A DNA stretch of 12,953 bases from assembly GCA_023433655.1 (NCBI GenBank), contig JAEYUE010000034.1:1-12953 (forward strand), given 5' to 3'. The translations under genes and the position numbers were made by a program. Positions 1 through 6,761 of this stretch are shown here, piece after piece. The DNA is from Pseudomonadota bacterium. GTDB taxonomy: Bacteria; Pseudomonadota; Alphaproteobacteria; Caulobacterales; Caulobacteraceae. Numbering within the stretch: the first letter of the stretch is position 1; each line of letters opens with the position of its first letter. Under the pieces are notes generated by a model. It saw only the letters and a program-made list of their open reading frames with translations. It ran no database searches and was not told where the DNA came from.

Positions 1-194
1 GCGTAATAGATGTCGAGGAAGTCCTGCAGGTTCGAAAAATCATAGGCGGCCCGCACGGCCTCGACGCTGTCGAAGGGCAGGGACACCTTGTTCCGCTTCG
101 CCAGCTCGAACATCAGCTCGGGCTCAAGCGAGCCCTCTATGTGCAGGTGCAGTTCGGCCTTCGGCAGGCCGGCGATGAACGCGTGCAAAGACAT
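1..194 (-). CDS. Adenosine/adenine deaminase family protein, N-terminal part (runs off left edge)
   Basis: Only the first 64 codons are present; the rest lies beyond base 1. The start ATG (192-194) follows a GGGAG ribosome site about 7 bases upstream. The protein begins MSLHAFIAGLPKAELHLHIE. The HLH at residues 16-18 is the metal-binding His-x-His of the adenosine deaminase superfamily, which hydrolytically deaminates purines using one zinc. HLHIEG followed by LEPELMF and, near the edge, AYDFSNLQDFLDIYY is what I recall from the bacterial adenine deaminase branch; classical adenosine deaminases usually have H-x-HLDG. Adenine to hypoxanthine is therefore the more likely reaction, in the cytoplasm, for purine salvage. 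It lies 37 bases downstream of argS on the same strand and may be co-transcribed. The family call is firm; the substrate is inferred from the N-terminus only. Confidence 0.85.
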   Translation of the reverse strand, partial: MSLHAFIAGLPKAELHLHIEGSLEPELMFELAKRNKVSLPFDSVEAVRAAYDFSNLQDFLDIYY

Positions 195-231
195 GGCGAG
201 CTCCCGAAACGTGCAGCCCCGTGAGACTAGG

Positions 232-2034
232 CTACATCCGTTCCGGTGTCGCTATACCCAGCAAGTCCAGCGACAGTTCCAGCTGGGCGAGGGTCGCCTG
301 CGACAGGGCCAGACGCGAGGCGCGGACGGCGGCGTCCTCTGCGCCGAGGATCGGGCAGGCCGCGTAGAATTTCGAGAACGACTGGGCCAGCCGGTACGCG
401 TGCTCCGAGACCAGGTGGGGCATCCGCTTGTCGTAGGCCTCGGCCACGGCCTGCGAGAAGGCGTCCAGCGTCAGGGCCAGATCACGCTCCGCCGGCTCTG
501 CGATGACCACCGGGCCCGCTTCCGCGCCCTGGTCCGCCGCCTTGCGCAGCAGGGATTTGATCCGCACCGCCTGGTACAGCAGGTATGGCCCGGTCTTGCC
601 CTCGAAGCTCATGAAGCGGTCGAGGTCGAAGATGTAGCTGGTGGTCCGGCTGTTCGACAGGTCGGCGAATTTCAGCGCCGCCACCGCCACCTTGTGGGCG
701 ATGTCCTCGAACTCGGCCTCCGGCAGGTCCTCGCCCAGCTTTGCCTCGCGCAGGCGCTCGCGGGCCTTGTCCCTGGCCATGGAGATCAGGTCGTGCAGCT
801 TCAGCACGCCCCCGGCGCGGGTCTTGAAGGGCTTGCCGTCCGGCCCATTCATGGTGCCGAAGCCGAGATGCTCCAGCGAGCCCTCGGCGGCGTAGCCGGC
901 CAGGTAGCTGGCCCGGAACACCTGTTCGAAATGCTCCGCCTGGCGCTCGTCCACGACATACAGGATCAGGTCGGGGTCGAGGCTCTTGCGCCGGTCGAGA
1001 ATGGTCGCCAGGTCGGTGGTGCCGTACATGGCCGACCCCTCGGACGAGATGACCAGCAACGGTGGCGGGCTCGGCGCCTCGACCACCGAGCCGTCGGCCA
1101 GCTTCTTCTTGCGCGTCTCGCCGGGGCGGGCGACGTGGACCACCTGGGCCCCCGCGTCCTCGACCAGCAGGCCCGTCTGCTTCAGATGAGCGATCATCTC
1201 CGGCATCAGAGGGTCGGCGTCCGACTCGCCGTTCCACAGGTCGAAGGTCACGCCCAGCGCTGCGAACTCGCGCTGCAACCCGGTCATCGACACGTCGTGC
1301 ATATGCCGCCAAAGGGCGCGGTAGCCGGGCCGGCCGGCCTGCAGCTCCGCCGTCGCCTTGCGGGCGCGATCGCGGAACCCGGCGTCTTCCTTGGCCCGGG
1401 CGGCGGCCGCCGGATACAGCCGCTCCAGATCGTCGAGCGTCACCGGGCTGTCGGCCGGGAAGGGACCATCGCCCTCGGCCATGAAGGCCTCGCCCAGGCC
1501 CTCGTCGGCCACGGCGACGATCAGCAGCCCCATCTGGAAGCCCCAGTCGCCGAAGTGGGCGTCGCCCCACACCGTGTCGCCACGGAAGCGGAACAGCCGC
1601 TTCAGGCTCTCGCCGATGATCGAGCTGCGCAGGTGGCCGACGTGCATCGGCTTGGCCACGTTCGGGCCCCCGTAGTCGATGACCACCTTGCGCGGCGCGG
1701 CGACCGTCGAGGCGCCGGCGCGATCGCGGTCGGCGGCGACGTCAGCCGCTCGGGCGGCGAGGGCGGCGTCCGCCACCTTCAGGTTGATAAAGCCCGGTCC
1801 GGCCACCTCGACCGAGGCGAGGCGCGCGTCGCCCTGCAGGCGGGCGGCGACGCGCCCCGCGAGGTCGCGCGGATTGGCCTTCAGCGCCTTCGCCGCGGCG
1901 AGCGCGCCGTTCGACTGGAAATCGGCGAGGTCGGGGCGGTCTGACGGCGTCACGCGCGCCAGCGCCGGGTCCACGCCTTCGGCGGCGAAGGCGGCTCCGA
2001 CCGCCTCGCCGAGCACAGTCCTGAGGTCGGTCAT
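232..2034 (-). CDS. argS: Arginyl-tRNA synthetase
   Basis: Class I aminoacyl-tRNA synthetase that charges tRNA-Arg with arginine using ATP, in the cytoplasm; essential. The 600 residues fit the family. An N-terminal Add-1 (tRNA D-loop recognition) domain carries DRPDLADFQSNGAL at 32-45. The catalytic Rossmann fold has VVIDYGGPNVAKPMHVGH, with the HIGH motif as HVGH at 131-134. The KMSK loop is replaced by GKPFKTRAG at about 400-408, which is normal for many ArgS. A DALR-type anticodon-binding helical domain spans about 485-600. The start ATG at 2034 has no good ribosome site, but the stop of the upstream exported-protein gene (2036-2038) is one base away, so translation is probably coupled to it. 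The long plus-strand reading frame opposite this gene is a GC-driven shadow. Confidence 0.98.
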   Translation of the reverse strand: MTDLRTVLGEAVGAAFAAEGVDPALARVTPSDRPDLADFQSNGALAAAKALKANPRDLAGRVAARLQGDARLASVEVAGPGFINLKVADAALAARAADVAADRDRAGASTVAAPRKVVIDYGGPNVAKPMHVGHLRSSIIGESLKRLFRFRGDTVWGDAHFGDWGFQMGLLIVAVADEGLGEAFMAEGDGPFPADSPVTLDDLERLYPAAAARAKEDAGFRDRARKATAELQAGRPGYRALWRHMHDVSMTGLQREFAALGVTFDLWNGESDADPLMPEMIAHLKQTGLLVEDAGAQVVHVARPGETRKKKLADGSVVEAPSPPPLLVISSEGSAMYGTTDLATILDRRKSLDPDLILYVVDERQAEHFEQVFRASYLAGYAAEGSLEHLGFGTMNGPDGKPFKTRAGGVLKLHDLISMARDKARERLREAKLGEDLPEAEFEDIAHKVAVAALKFADLSNSRTTSYIFDLDRFMSFEGKTGPYLLYQAVRIKSLLRKAADQGAEAGPVVIAEPAERDLALTLDAFSQAVAEAYDKRMPHLVSEHAYRLAQSFSKFYAACPILGAEDAAVRASRLALSQATLAQLELSLDLLGIATPERM

Positions 2035-2035
2035 T

Positions 2036-2731
2036 CTACTGGTCGGTCGACGGGGCCAGCAGGCCGGCGTTGACGCGGAAGCGGCTGCCGGTGCGGTTGA
2101 ACTCGGCCATCTGCGGCGTCACGTCGAAGCCGACGAGGATCTCGAAATTATCGCCGCTGGTCGTCGCCTCGGCGCGCGGGATGACGATCACCTGGTCCTG
2201 GGTCACCGAGGCGGTGGGGGCGCCGTCGAACGACACCGGCAGATCGAAATATTCCTTGGCCAGCACCGCCTTGTTCCGCTCGGTCACCGCGATCCAGTAA
2301 CGGTAGGTGCGGCCTTCGCCCTGGGCCTGCGGCCCGTGGCCGAGGTTGAACAGCACACGGGTGTAGACGGTGATCGGCTCATCGTTCTGGTAGGCGCAGT
2401 CCGACGACAGGCCCTCGATCTCCCCGGTGTAGCCGACATTGGACGCCGAAACCCGGTCGCCGGTCAGTTCGACGTAGCGGGCGGCGTCGTAGAGGATCTT
2501 CACATAGGGGCAGGGGCCGGCGGCCGCGCTGCGGCGCAGCGGGGCGATGCGGGGCGCGCGCGAGCGCTGGTTCTGCGGCGTCCCGTCGGCGCTCTGGCCG
2601 CGATCCGAGCCGCCCTGCGGATCCTGACGGCCCGGACGCTGCTGCGCATCTGCGGCGAGCGGCGCCAGCAGGACCGACAGGGCCGCCACGGCGGCGGCGG
2701 AGGCCAGGGACATCTTGGAGACGCGACGCAT
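2036..2731 (-). CDS. Exported protein of unknown function, upstream of argS
   Basis: I do not recognise a named family. The start at 2729-2731 is chosen over an in-frame ATG at 2782 because a GGAAGAG ribosome site sits 7 bases before it and because it begins directly with a signal peptide: MRRVSK, a hydrophobic stretch, and a likely cleavage at AADA|QQ near residue 30. The mature protein has a low-complexity linker rich in Q, R, G, S and P (about 30-65). A conserved-looking globular part of about 165 residues follows, starting CPYVKILYDAARYVEL, with two cysteines (CPYVK and SSDCAY) that could form a disulphide. It ends in beta-rich sequence with many alternating hydrophobic residues. The length is 231 residues. 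Location is periplasmic or envelope-associated. Its stop is one base from argS, suggesting one transcript. Function unknown. Confidence 0.8.
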   Translation of the reverse strand: MRRVSKMSLASAAAVAALSVLLAPLAADAQQRPGRQDPQGGSDRGQSADGTPQNQRSRAPRIAPLRRSAAAGPCPYVKILYDAARYVELTGDRVSASNVGYTGEIEGLSSDCAYQNDEPITVYTRVLFNLGHGPQAQGEGRTYRYWIAVTERNKAVLAKEYFDLPVSFDGAPTASVTQDQVIVIPRAEATTSGDNFEILVGFDVTPQMAEFNRTGSRFRVNAGLLAPSTDQ

Positions 2732-2738
2732 CGAAAGC

Positions 2739-2745
2739 TCTTCCA
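2739..2745 (-). promoter_or_regulatory. Ribosome binding site fixing the start of the exported protein
   Basis: GGAAGAG on the minus strand, 7 bases before the ATG at 2729-2731. It supports this start over the longer in-frame ATG at 2782, which would place non-signal-like sequence ahead of the signal peptide. Confidence 0.6.
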
Positions 2746-2877
2746 GGAACGAGGAGGCGCGACAGCCCGACGCCGGACCCACGCTCGTCGCTGATAGCGG
2801 CTAAAGCGAGGCGCGGCAAACCCGCGCGCGGCCAAACCGCAGTGGCGGCGGGGCGGGCGAACGACTAGGTTCCGGCC

Positions 2878-3849
2878 ATGACCCTGCACGCGCCCATCCC
2901 GGCTCCCGAAAAGCGCCCGCTGACCGTGCGCCTGGCGACGCCGCGCGGCTTCTGCGCCGGCGTCGACCGGGCTATCCAGATCGTCGAGCGCGCGCTCGAG
3001 AAGTACGGCGCCCCGGTCTATGTGCGCCACGAGATCGTCCACAACCGCCACGTGGTCGACCGGCTGAAGTCGATGGGCGCCGTGTTCGTGCGCGAGCTGG
3101 ACGAATGCCCCGACGACCGGCCGGTGGTGTTCTCGGCCCACGGCGTGCCCAAGTCGGTGCCCGCCGGGGCCCGCGCCCGCGACATGCTCTATCTCGACGC
3201 CACCTGCCCGCTGGTCTCCAAGGTCCATGTCGAGGCTGAGCGCCATCACGCCGCCGGCCGCCACATCATCCTGATCGGCCACGCCGGCCACCCCGAGGTC
3301 ATCGGCACCATGGGCCAGCTGCCGCCCGGCGCCATCAGCCTGGTCGAGACGGTCGAGGACGCCGAGGCGTTCCAGCGCCCGGGCGGCCAGCCGCTGGCCT
3401 ACGCCACCCAGACCACCCTGTCGGTCGACGACACCGCCGAAATCCTCGCCGTGCTCAAGCGCCGCTTCCCCGAGCTGCCCGACCCGCACAAGGAGGACAT
3501 CTGCTACGCCACCACCAACCGGCAGGAGGCGGTCAAGGCGCTCGGCCGGGGCTGCGATCTGGTGCTGGTCGTCGGTTCGAAGAACTCGTCCAACTCGGCC
3601 CGCCTGGTCGAGGTGGCCTTGCGCGCCGGGGCCCGTGATGCGCGCTTGGTCGACGACGCCGGCCATGTCGACTGGGGCTGGTTCGACGGCGTCTCGACCC
3701 TCGGGATCACCGCCGGCGCCTCGGCCCCCGAACAGCTGATCGAGGAGCTGATCGACGCCGTGCGGGCCCGCTTCGACGTCGAACTGGTCGAGGACGACGG
3801 CGCCCGCGAGACGGTCACCTTCAAGCTGCCGCGCGTGCTCACCGCCTGA
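2878..3849 (+). CDS. ispH: 4-hydroxy-3-methylbut-2-enyl diphosphate reductase
   Basis: Last enzyme of the MEP isoprenoid pathway: reductively dehydroxylates HMBPP to IPP and DMAPP using an iron-sulphur cluster, in the cytoplasm. The 323 residues fit IspH/LytB. The three cluster cysteines are C26 (TPRGFCAGVDRA), C110 (DATCPLV) and C209 (EDICYATTNRQ). Other family residues are present: H55 in VHNRHVV, H138 and E140 in GHAGHPEV, the TQTTLS segment at 177-182, and SKNSSNS around the substrate diphosphate site. The start has a weak AGG 8 bases upstream. The first 15 residues are a non-conserved extension, so a slightly later start cannot be excluded, but no later in-frame ATG precedes the conserved core. 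It is divergent from the exported-protein/argS genes, with a 146-base gap between them. Confidence 0.98.
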   Translation: MTLHAPIPAPEKRPLTVRLATPRGFCAGVDRAIQIVERALEKYGAPVYVRHEIVHNRHVVDRLKSMGAVFVRELDECPDDRPVVFSAHGVPKSVPAGARARDMLYLDATCPLVSKVHVEAERHHAAGRHIILIGHAGHPEVIGTMGQLPPGAISLVETVEDAEAFQRPGGQPLAYATQTTLSVDDTAEILAVLKRRFPELPDPHKEDICYATTNRQEAVKALGRGCDLVLVVGSKNSSNSARLVEVALRAGARDARLVDDAGHVDWGWFDGVSTLGITAGASAPEQLIEELIDAVRARFDVELVEDDGARETVTFKLPRVLTA

Positions 3850-3917
3850 CGGTTGCGCAAGCGGAGCCTTTTGCCGTTCGCTGGCGTTAACCCTGCGACC
3901 GGAACGGGAGCCCGCCC

Positions 3918-4814
3918 ATGCGTCGACTGACCCCCGCCTGCGCCTTCGTCTCCAGCCTCGCCCTTGTGGCCGCCTGCACCGAGGAGGCCGCCGCTCCGCG
4001 TGAAGCCGTCCCGCCGGCGCCGGCCGCGAGCGTCCCGGCCGCGACGCCGGTCAGCTACGCCTGCGAGAGCGGTCAGTCGATCGCCGTCGCCTATCCTGAC
4101 GCCTCGACCGCCCAGCTGTCCTACAAGGGCCAGACCTATGTCCTGCGCACGGCGCAGTCGGCCTCGGGCGCGCGCTTCGTCGGTTCAGGCGTCGAGTGGT
4201 GGATCGCCAGCCGCGGCGACACCGAGACCGCGACCCTCAGCCGGCTCGGCCCCGACGAGGACATCGGCACGGTGGTGCTGGAGCGCTGCAGCCGACCGTC
4301 CGCCAGCGCGGTCCCAACGGTCCCGCCCCCTGCGGGCCCCGCCGCCGTGGCCCCGCCCTGTCGCGGCCCGCAATTGCGCCTGACCGCCGAGGGGGGCGAC
4401 GCCGGGGCCGGCGCCCGGGTCTCGGTCTTCGCCCTTCAGAACATCGGCCTCAGCGCCTGCAGCCTGAACGGCCACCCCGGGGTGACCCTGCAGGACGGCC
4501 AGGGCCGCAACCTGACCGCCATCCGCAGCGATCGGGTCATGGGCGGCTATTTCACGGGCGGGGTCACGCCTGCGCCGGTGGAGCTGGCCCCGCAGGCCAA
4601 GGCCTATTTCGACATCGCCTGGAGCGCCATCCCGCACGAGGGCCAGGGCGAGCGCGTCTGCCCGAACGTGACGCGCATCCGCGTCACCGCCCCCGGCGAT
4701 ACCTCGCCGGTGACCCTCGACCAGGCCCTGCAGCCCTGCGGCGGCCGGGTCCAGGTCTCGCCCTTCCGTCCGGTGGCGGATTCCGTCGCCCCGGCGCCGG
4801 AACCGGCCGTCTAG
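3918..4814 (+). CDS. Lipoprotein with MliC-type lysozyme-inhibitor domain and DUF4232-like domain
   Basis: The N-terminus is a lipoprotein signal ending in LALVAAC, with lipidation expected at C20, followed by an Ala/Pro-rich linker (21-45). Residues 47-124 read as an MliC domain: YACESGQ, then GARFVGSG-VEWWIASRGD-TATL, closing at C124; C49 and C124 probably form its disulphide. MliC proteins bind and block C-type lysozyme in the periplasm. After a second Pro/Ala linker, residues 148-285 resemble DUF4232: CRGPQLRLTAEGG, FALQNIGLSACSLNGHPGVTL, a VMGG-FTGG loop, and cysteines C148, C181, C248 and C274. DUF4232 has no known biochemical role. The start has a GGGAG ribosome site. It lies 68 bases after ispH and 40 before kbl, with no functional link to either apparent. 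Domain calls come from recalled motifs, not a profile search. Confidence 0.82.
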   Translation: MRRLTPACAFVSSLALVAACTEEAAAPREAVPPAPAASVPAATPVSYACESGQSIAVAYPDASTAQLSYKGQTYVLRTAQSASGARFVGSGVEWWIASRGDTETATLSRLGPDEDIGTVVLERCSRPSASAVPTVPPPAGPAAVAPPCRGPQLRLTAEGGDAGAGARVSVFALQNIGLSACSLNGHPGVTLQDGQGRNLTAIRSDRVMGGYFTGGVTPAPVELAPQAKAYFDIAWSAIPHEGQGERVCPNVTRIRVTAPGDTSPVTLDQALQPCGGRVQVSPFRPVADSVAPAPEPAV

Positions 4815-4854
4815 GGGCTTCAACCCGGCGCGGATTCGGCGTAGCGGAGCGCCC

Positions 4855-6045
4855 ATGACAGCCAGCTTCCATGACCGCGTCGCCGCGGAACTCGCCGACA
4901 TCGAGGCCCAGGGCCTGACCAAGCCGGAACGGGTGATCGCCTCCCGCCAGGGACCGGTGATCACCGTCGGCGGCCGCGAGGTGCTCAACTTCTGCGCCAA
5001 CAACTATCTCGGCCTCGCCGGCGACGAGCGGGTGGTCCAGGCCGGGATCAGGGCGCAGGAGCGCTGGGGCGCCGGCACGGCCTCGGTGCGCTTCATCTGC
5101 GGCACCCTCGAGATCCACAAGGAGCTGGAGCAGGCCATCGCCGGCTACCTCGGCTTCGAGGACGCCATCCTGTTCGCCGCCGCCTTCGACGCCAACGGCG
5201 GGATCTTCGAGCCACTGTTCGGGGCCGAGGACGCCATCGTCTCCGACAGCCTGAACCACGCCTCGATCATCGACGGCGTCCGCCTGTGCAAGGCGAAGCG
5301 CTATCGCTTCGCCAATTCCGACATGGCCGAGCTGGAGGCCCAGCTGAAGCAGGCCCGTGCCGACGGCGCGCGCGACATCGTCATCGCCACCGACGGCGCC
5401 TTCTCGATGGACGGCTACATCGCGAAGCTGAAGGACGTCCGGGCGCTGGCCGACAAATACGACGCCCTGATCATGGTCGACGACTGCCACGCCACGGGCT
5501 TCCTCGGCCCGCAGGGGCGCGGCTCCTACGCCCACCACGGGGTGAAGGTCGACTTCGTCACCGGCACCTTCGGCAAGGCGCTGGGCGGGGCCATGGGCGG
5601 CTTCATCTGCGCCACCACGCCGGTGGTTCAGTTGCTCAAGCAGCGCGCCCGGCCTTACCTGTTCTCCAACGCCCTCAGCCCGGCCGTGTGCGGCTCGTCG
5701 CTTGAGGCCATCCGCATCGCCGGCGGCGAGGAGGGCGACAGGCTGCGCGAGCAGCTGTTCGCCAACGCCGCCCGCTTCCGCGCCGCCATGGCCGAGGCCG
5801 GCTTCAAGCTGCTGCCCGGCGAGCATCCGATCATCCCGGTGATGCTGGGCGACGCCAAGCTGGCCCAGGACATGGCCGCCCGCATGCTGGAGCTCGGCGT
5901 CTACGTCATCGGCTTCAGCTTCCCGGTGGTGCCGCGCGGCCAGGCCCGCATCCGCACCCAGATGTCGGCGGCGCACACCTTCGAACAGATCGATCAGGCC
6001 GTCGCCGCGTTCACGCAGGCGGGCAGGGAGCTGGGAGTGATCTGA
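4855..6045 (+). CDS. kbl: Glycine C-acetyltransferase (2-amino-3-ketobutyrate CoA ligase)
   Basis: PLP enzyme of the alpha-oxoamine synthase family. It cleaves 2-amino-3-oxobutyrate with CoA to glycine and acetyl-CoA, completing threonine breakdown begun by Tdh. The 396 residues match the usual length of about 398. Seen in the sequence: the substrate loop NFCANNYLGLAGD, GAGTASVRFICGT, H135 in LNHASIIDG (stacks on PLP), D209 and H212 in VDDCHATGFLGP, and the Schiff-base lysine K241 in GTFGKALGGAMGG. The C-terminal part ends with FSFPVVPRGQARIRTQMSAAH, which includes the usual carboxylate-binding arginine. A GGAG ribosome site precedes the ATG. Its partner tdh lies downstream on the same strand but is separated by an opposing gene whose stop is only 4 bases from the kbl stop. 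Confidence 0.97.
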   Translation: MTASFHDRVAAELADIEAQGLTKPERVIASRQGPVITVGGREVLNFCANNYLGLAGDERVVQAGIRAQERWGAGTASVRFICGTLEIHKELEQAIAGYLGFEDAILFAAAFDANGGIFEPLFGAEDAIVSDSLNHASIIDGVRLCKAKRYRFANSDMAELEAQLKQARADGARDIVIATDGAFSMDGYIAKLKDVRALADKYDALIMVDDCHATGFLGPQGRGSYAHHGVKVDFVTGTFGKALGGAMGGFICATTPVVQLLKQRARPYLFSNALSPAVCGSSLEAIRIAGGEEGDRLREQLFANAARFRAAMAEAGFKLLPGEHPIIPVMLGDAKLAQDMAARMLELGVYVIGFSFPVVPRGQARIRTQMSAAHTFEQIDQAVAAFTQAGRELGVI

Positions 6046-6049
6046 GGCG

Positions 6050-6559
6050 TCAGGTCGTCGGCGGGGGCGGCAACACCCCCAGCTGGGTCAGCAGGCCCAG
6101 CGCGTCGTTCTGGTTCCAGCCCTCGACGATCCGCCCGCTGGCGATGCGTTCGATGCTCATGCCCGTCACGACGACGGCCCGGCCGGTCGGCGGAATGCCG
6201 TTGAGCGCGCCCTGGTGGGTCCCGCGCATGGTCAGGCGGGCGGCGACCCGATCGCCCTCCGCCAGCAGGTCCTCGACCGTGAAGCGCGCGTCCGGGAAGG
6301 CGGCGCGGAAACCCTGAAACCATCCGGTCCAGCCATCGCGGTCGATCGGGGTCTCGGCGCCCGCCATATGTCCACGATAGTCGGCGGCCAGGAAATCGTC
6401 CCGGCGGCCGATGTCGCCGGTGCTCCACACTTCCTCGAAGAACCGGCGCACCAGCGCCTTGTTGGCCTGCGCGTCGTCGACACCCTGCGCGTCGGCGGCC
6501 GAGGCGGCCAGGATCGGCGCCATGAAGCCCGATGCAGCTAAGAGGCGGCGGTTGATCAT
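6050..6559 (-). CDS. Exported SnoaL-like (ester cyclase/NTF2-fold) protein
   Basis: The 169-residue product starts with a signal-like segment (MINRRLLAAS ... AASAADA|QG, cleavage near residue 25). The mature part is a single SnoaL-like domain: NKALVRRFFEEVWSTGD, DFLAADYRGHM, DGWTGWFQGFRAAFPDARFT, LLAEGDRVAARLTMRGTHQG, GMSIERIASGRIVEGWNQND. This pattern matches the predicted ester-cyclase/polyketide-cyclase group of NTF2-fold proteins. These are small alpha+beta cone proteins, often of unknown substrate. The start is set by the AGGGAAG ribosome site and the signal peptide; the frame stays open upstream but into tdh antisense. It is convergent with kbl and divergent from tdh. No role in threonine degradation is evident. 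Fold confident, function unknown. Confidence 0.85.
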   Translation of the reverse strand: MINRRLLAASGFMAPILAASAADAQGVDDAQANKALVRRFFEEVWSTGDIGRRDDFLAADYRGHMAGAETPIDRDGWTGWFQGFRAAFPDARFTVEDLLAEGDRVAARLTMRGTHQGALNGIPPTGRAVVVTGMSIERIASGRIVEGWNQNDALGLLTQLGVLPPPPTT

Positions 6560-6566
6560 GGCCGGA

Positions 6567-6573
6567 CTTCCCT
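6567..6573 (-). promoter_or_regulatory. Ribosome binding site of the SnoaL-like gene
   Basis: AGGGAAG on the minus strand, 7 bases before the ATG at 6557-6559. It sets the start against a longer open frame that would reach back across the tdh coding region. Confidence 0.6.
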
Positions 6574-6746
6574 GTGTTCCGGTAAAGCTTGTCACAGTTG
6601 TGCGCCGTGGGAAACCGACGTTCAGTCCGCCCGTGCCGGACCCTGCGTTCGCGCCCGGACGTTGACAGGCTGGAAGCCCTCGACCAGACGACGCACGACA
6701 TCGTCCGGCGCATTCGATGGCCGGGACAGGTCCGACCGTGACGCGT

Positions 6747-6754
6747 GGAAAGGA
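6747..6754 (+). promoter_or_regulatory. Ribosome binding site of tdh
   Basis: GGAAAGGA lies 7 bases before the ATG at 6762, favouring that start over the in-frame ATG at 6717, which would add 15 residues with no family resemblance. Confidence 0.6.
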
Positions 6755-6761
6755 TGCAGGA

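Noticed and set aside
88..1944. 618-codon open frame on the plus strand, opposite argS
   Set aside because: Composition is R/G/A/Q/H/V-rich with no family motif, and it lies fully antisense to a clear argS. Long antisense frames are expected in such GC-rich coding DNA.
2793..2820. Possible minus-strand promoter (TTTGCC, 16 bases, GCTATC) for the exported protein and argS
   Set aside because: Only a partial match to alphaproteobacterial -35/-10 patterns; similar matches occur by chance.
3850..3917. Possible terminator after ispH
   Set aside because: The best stem is AGCG/CGCT with a long loop and no T-run.
6593..6602. CACAGTTGTG, an imperfect palindrome between the SnoaL-like gene and tdh
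   Set aside because: Only 4-base arms and no second copy; too short to claim an operator.
6662..6667. TTGACA, a perfect -35 hexamer, 95 bases upstream of tdh
   Set aside because: No acceptable -10 element at 16-18 bases downstream, so I do not call a promoter.
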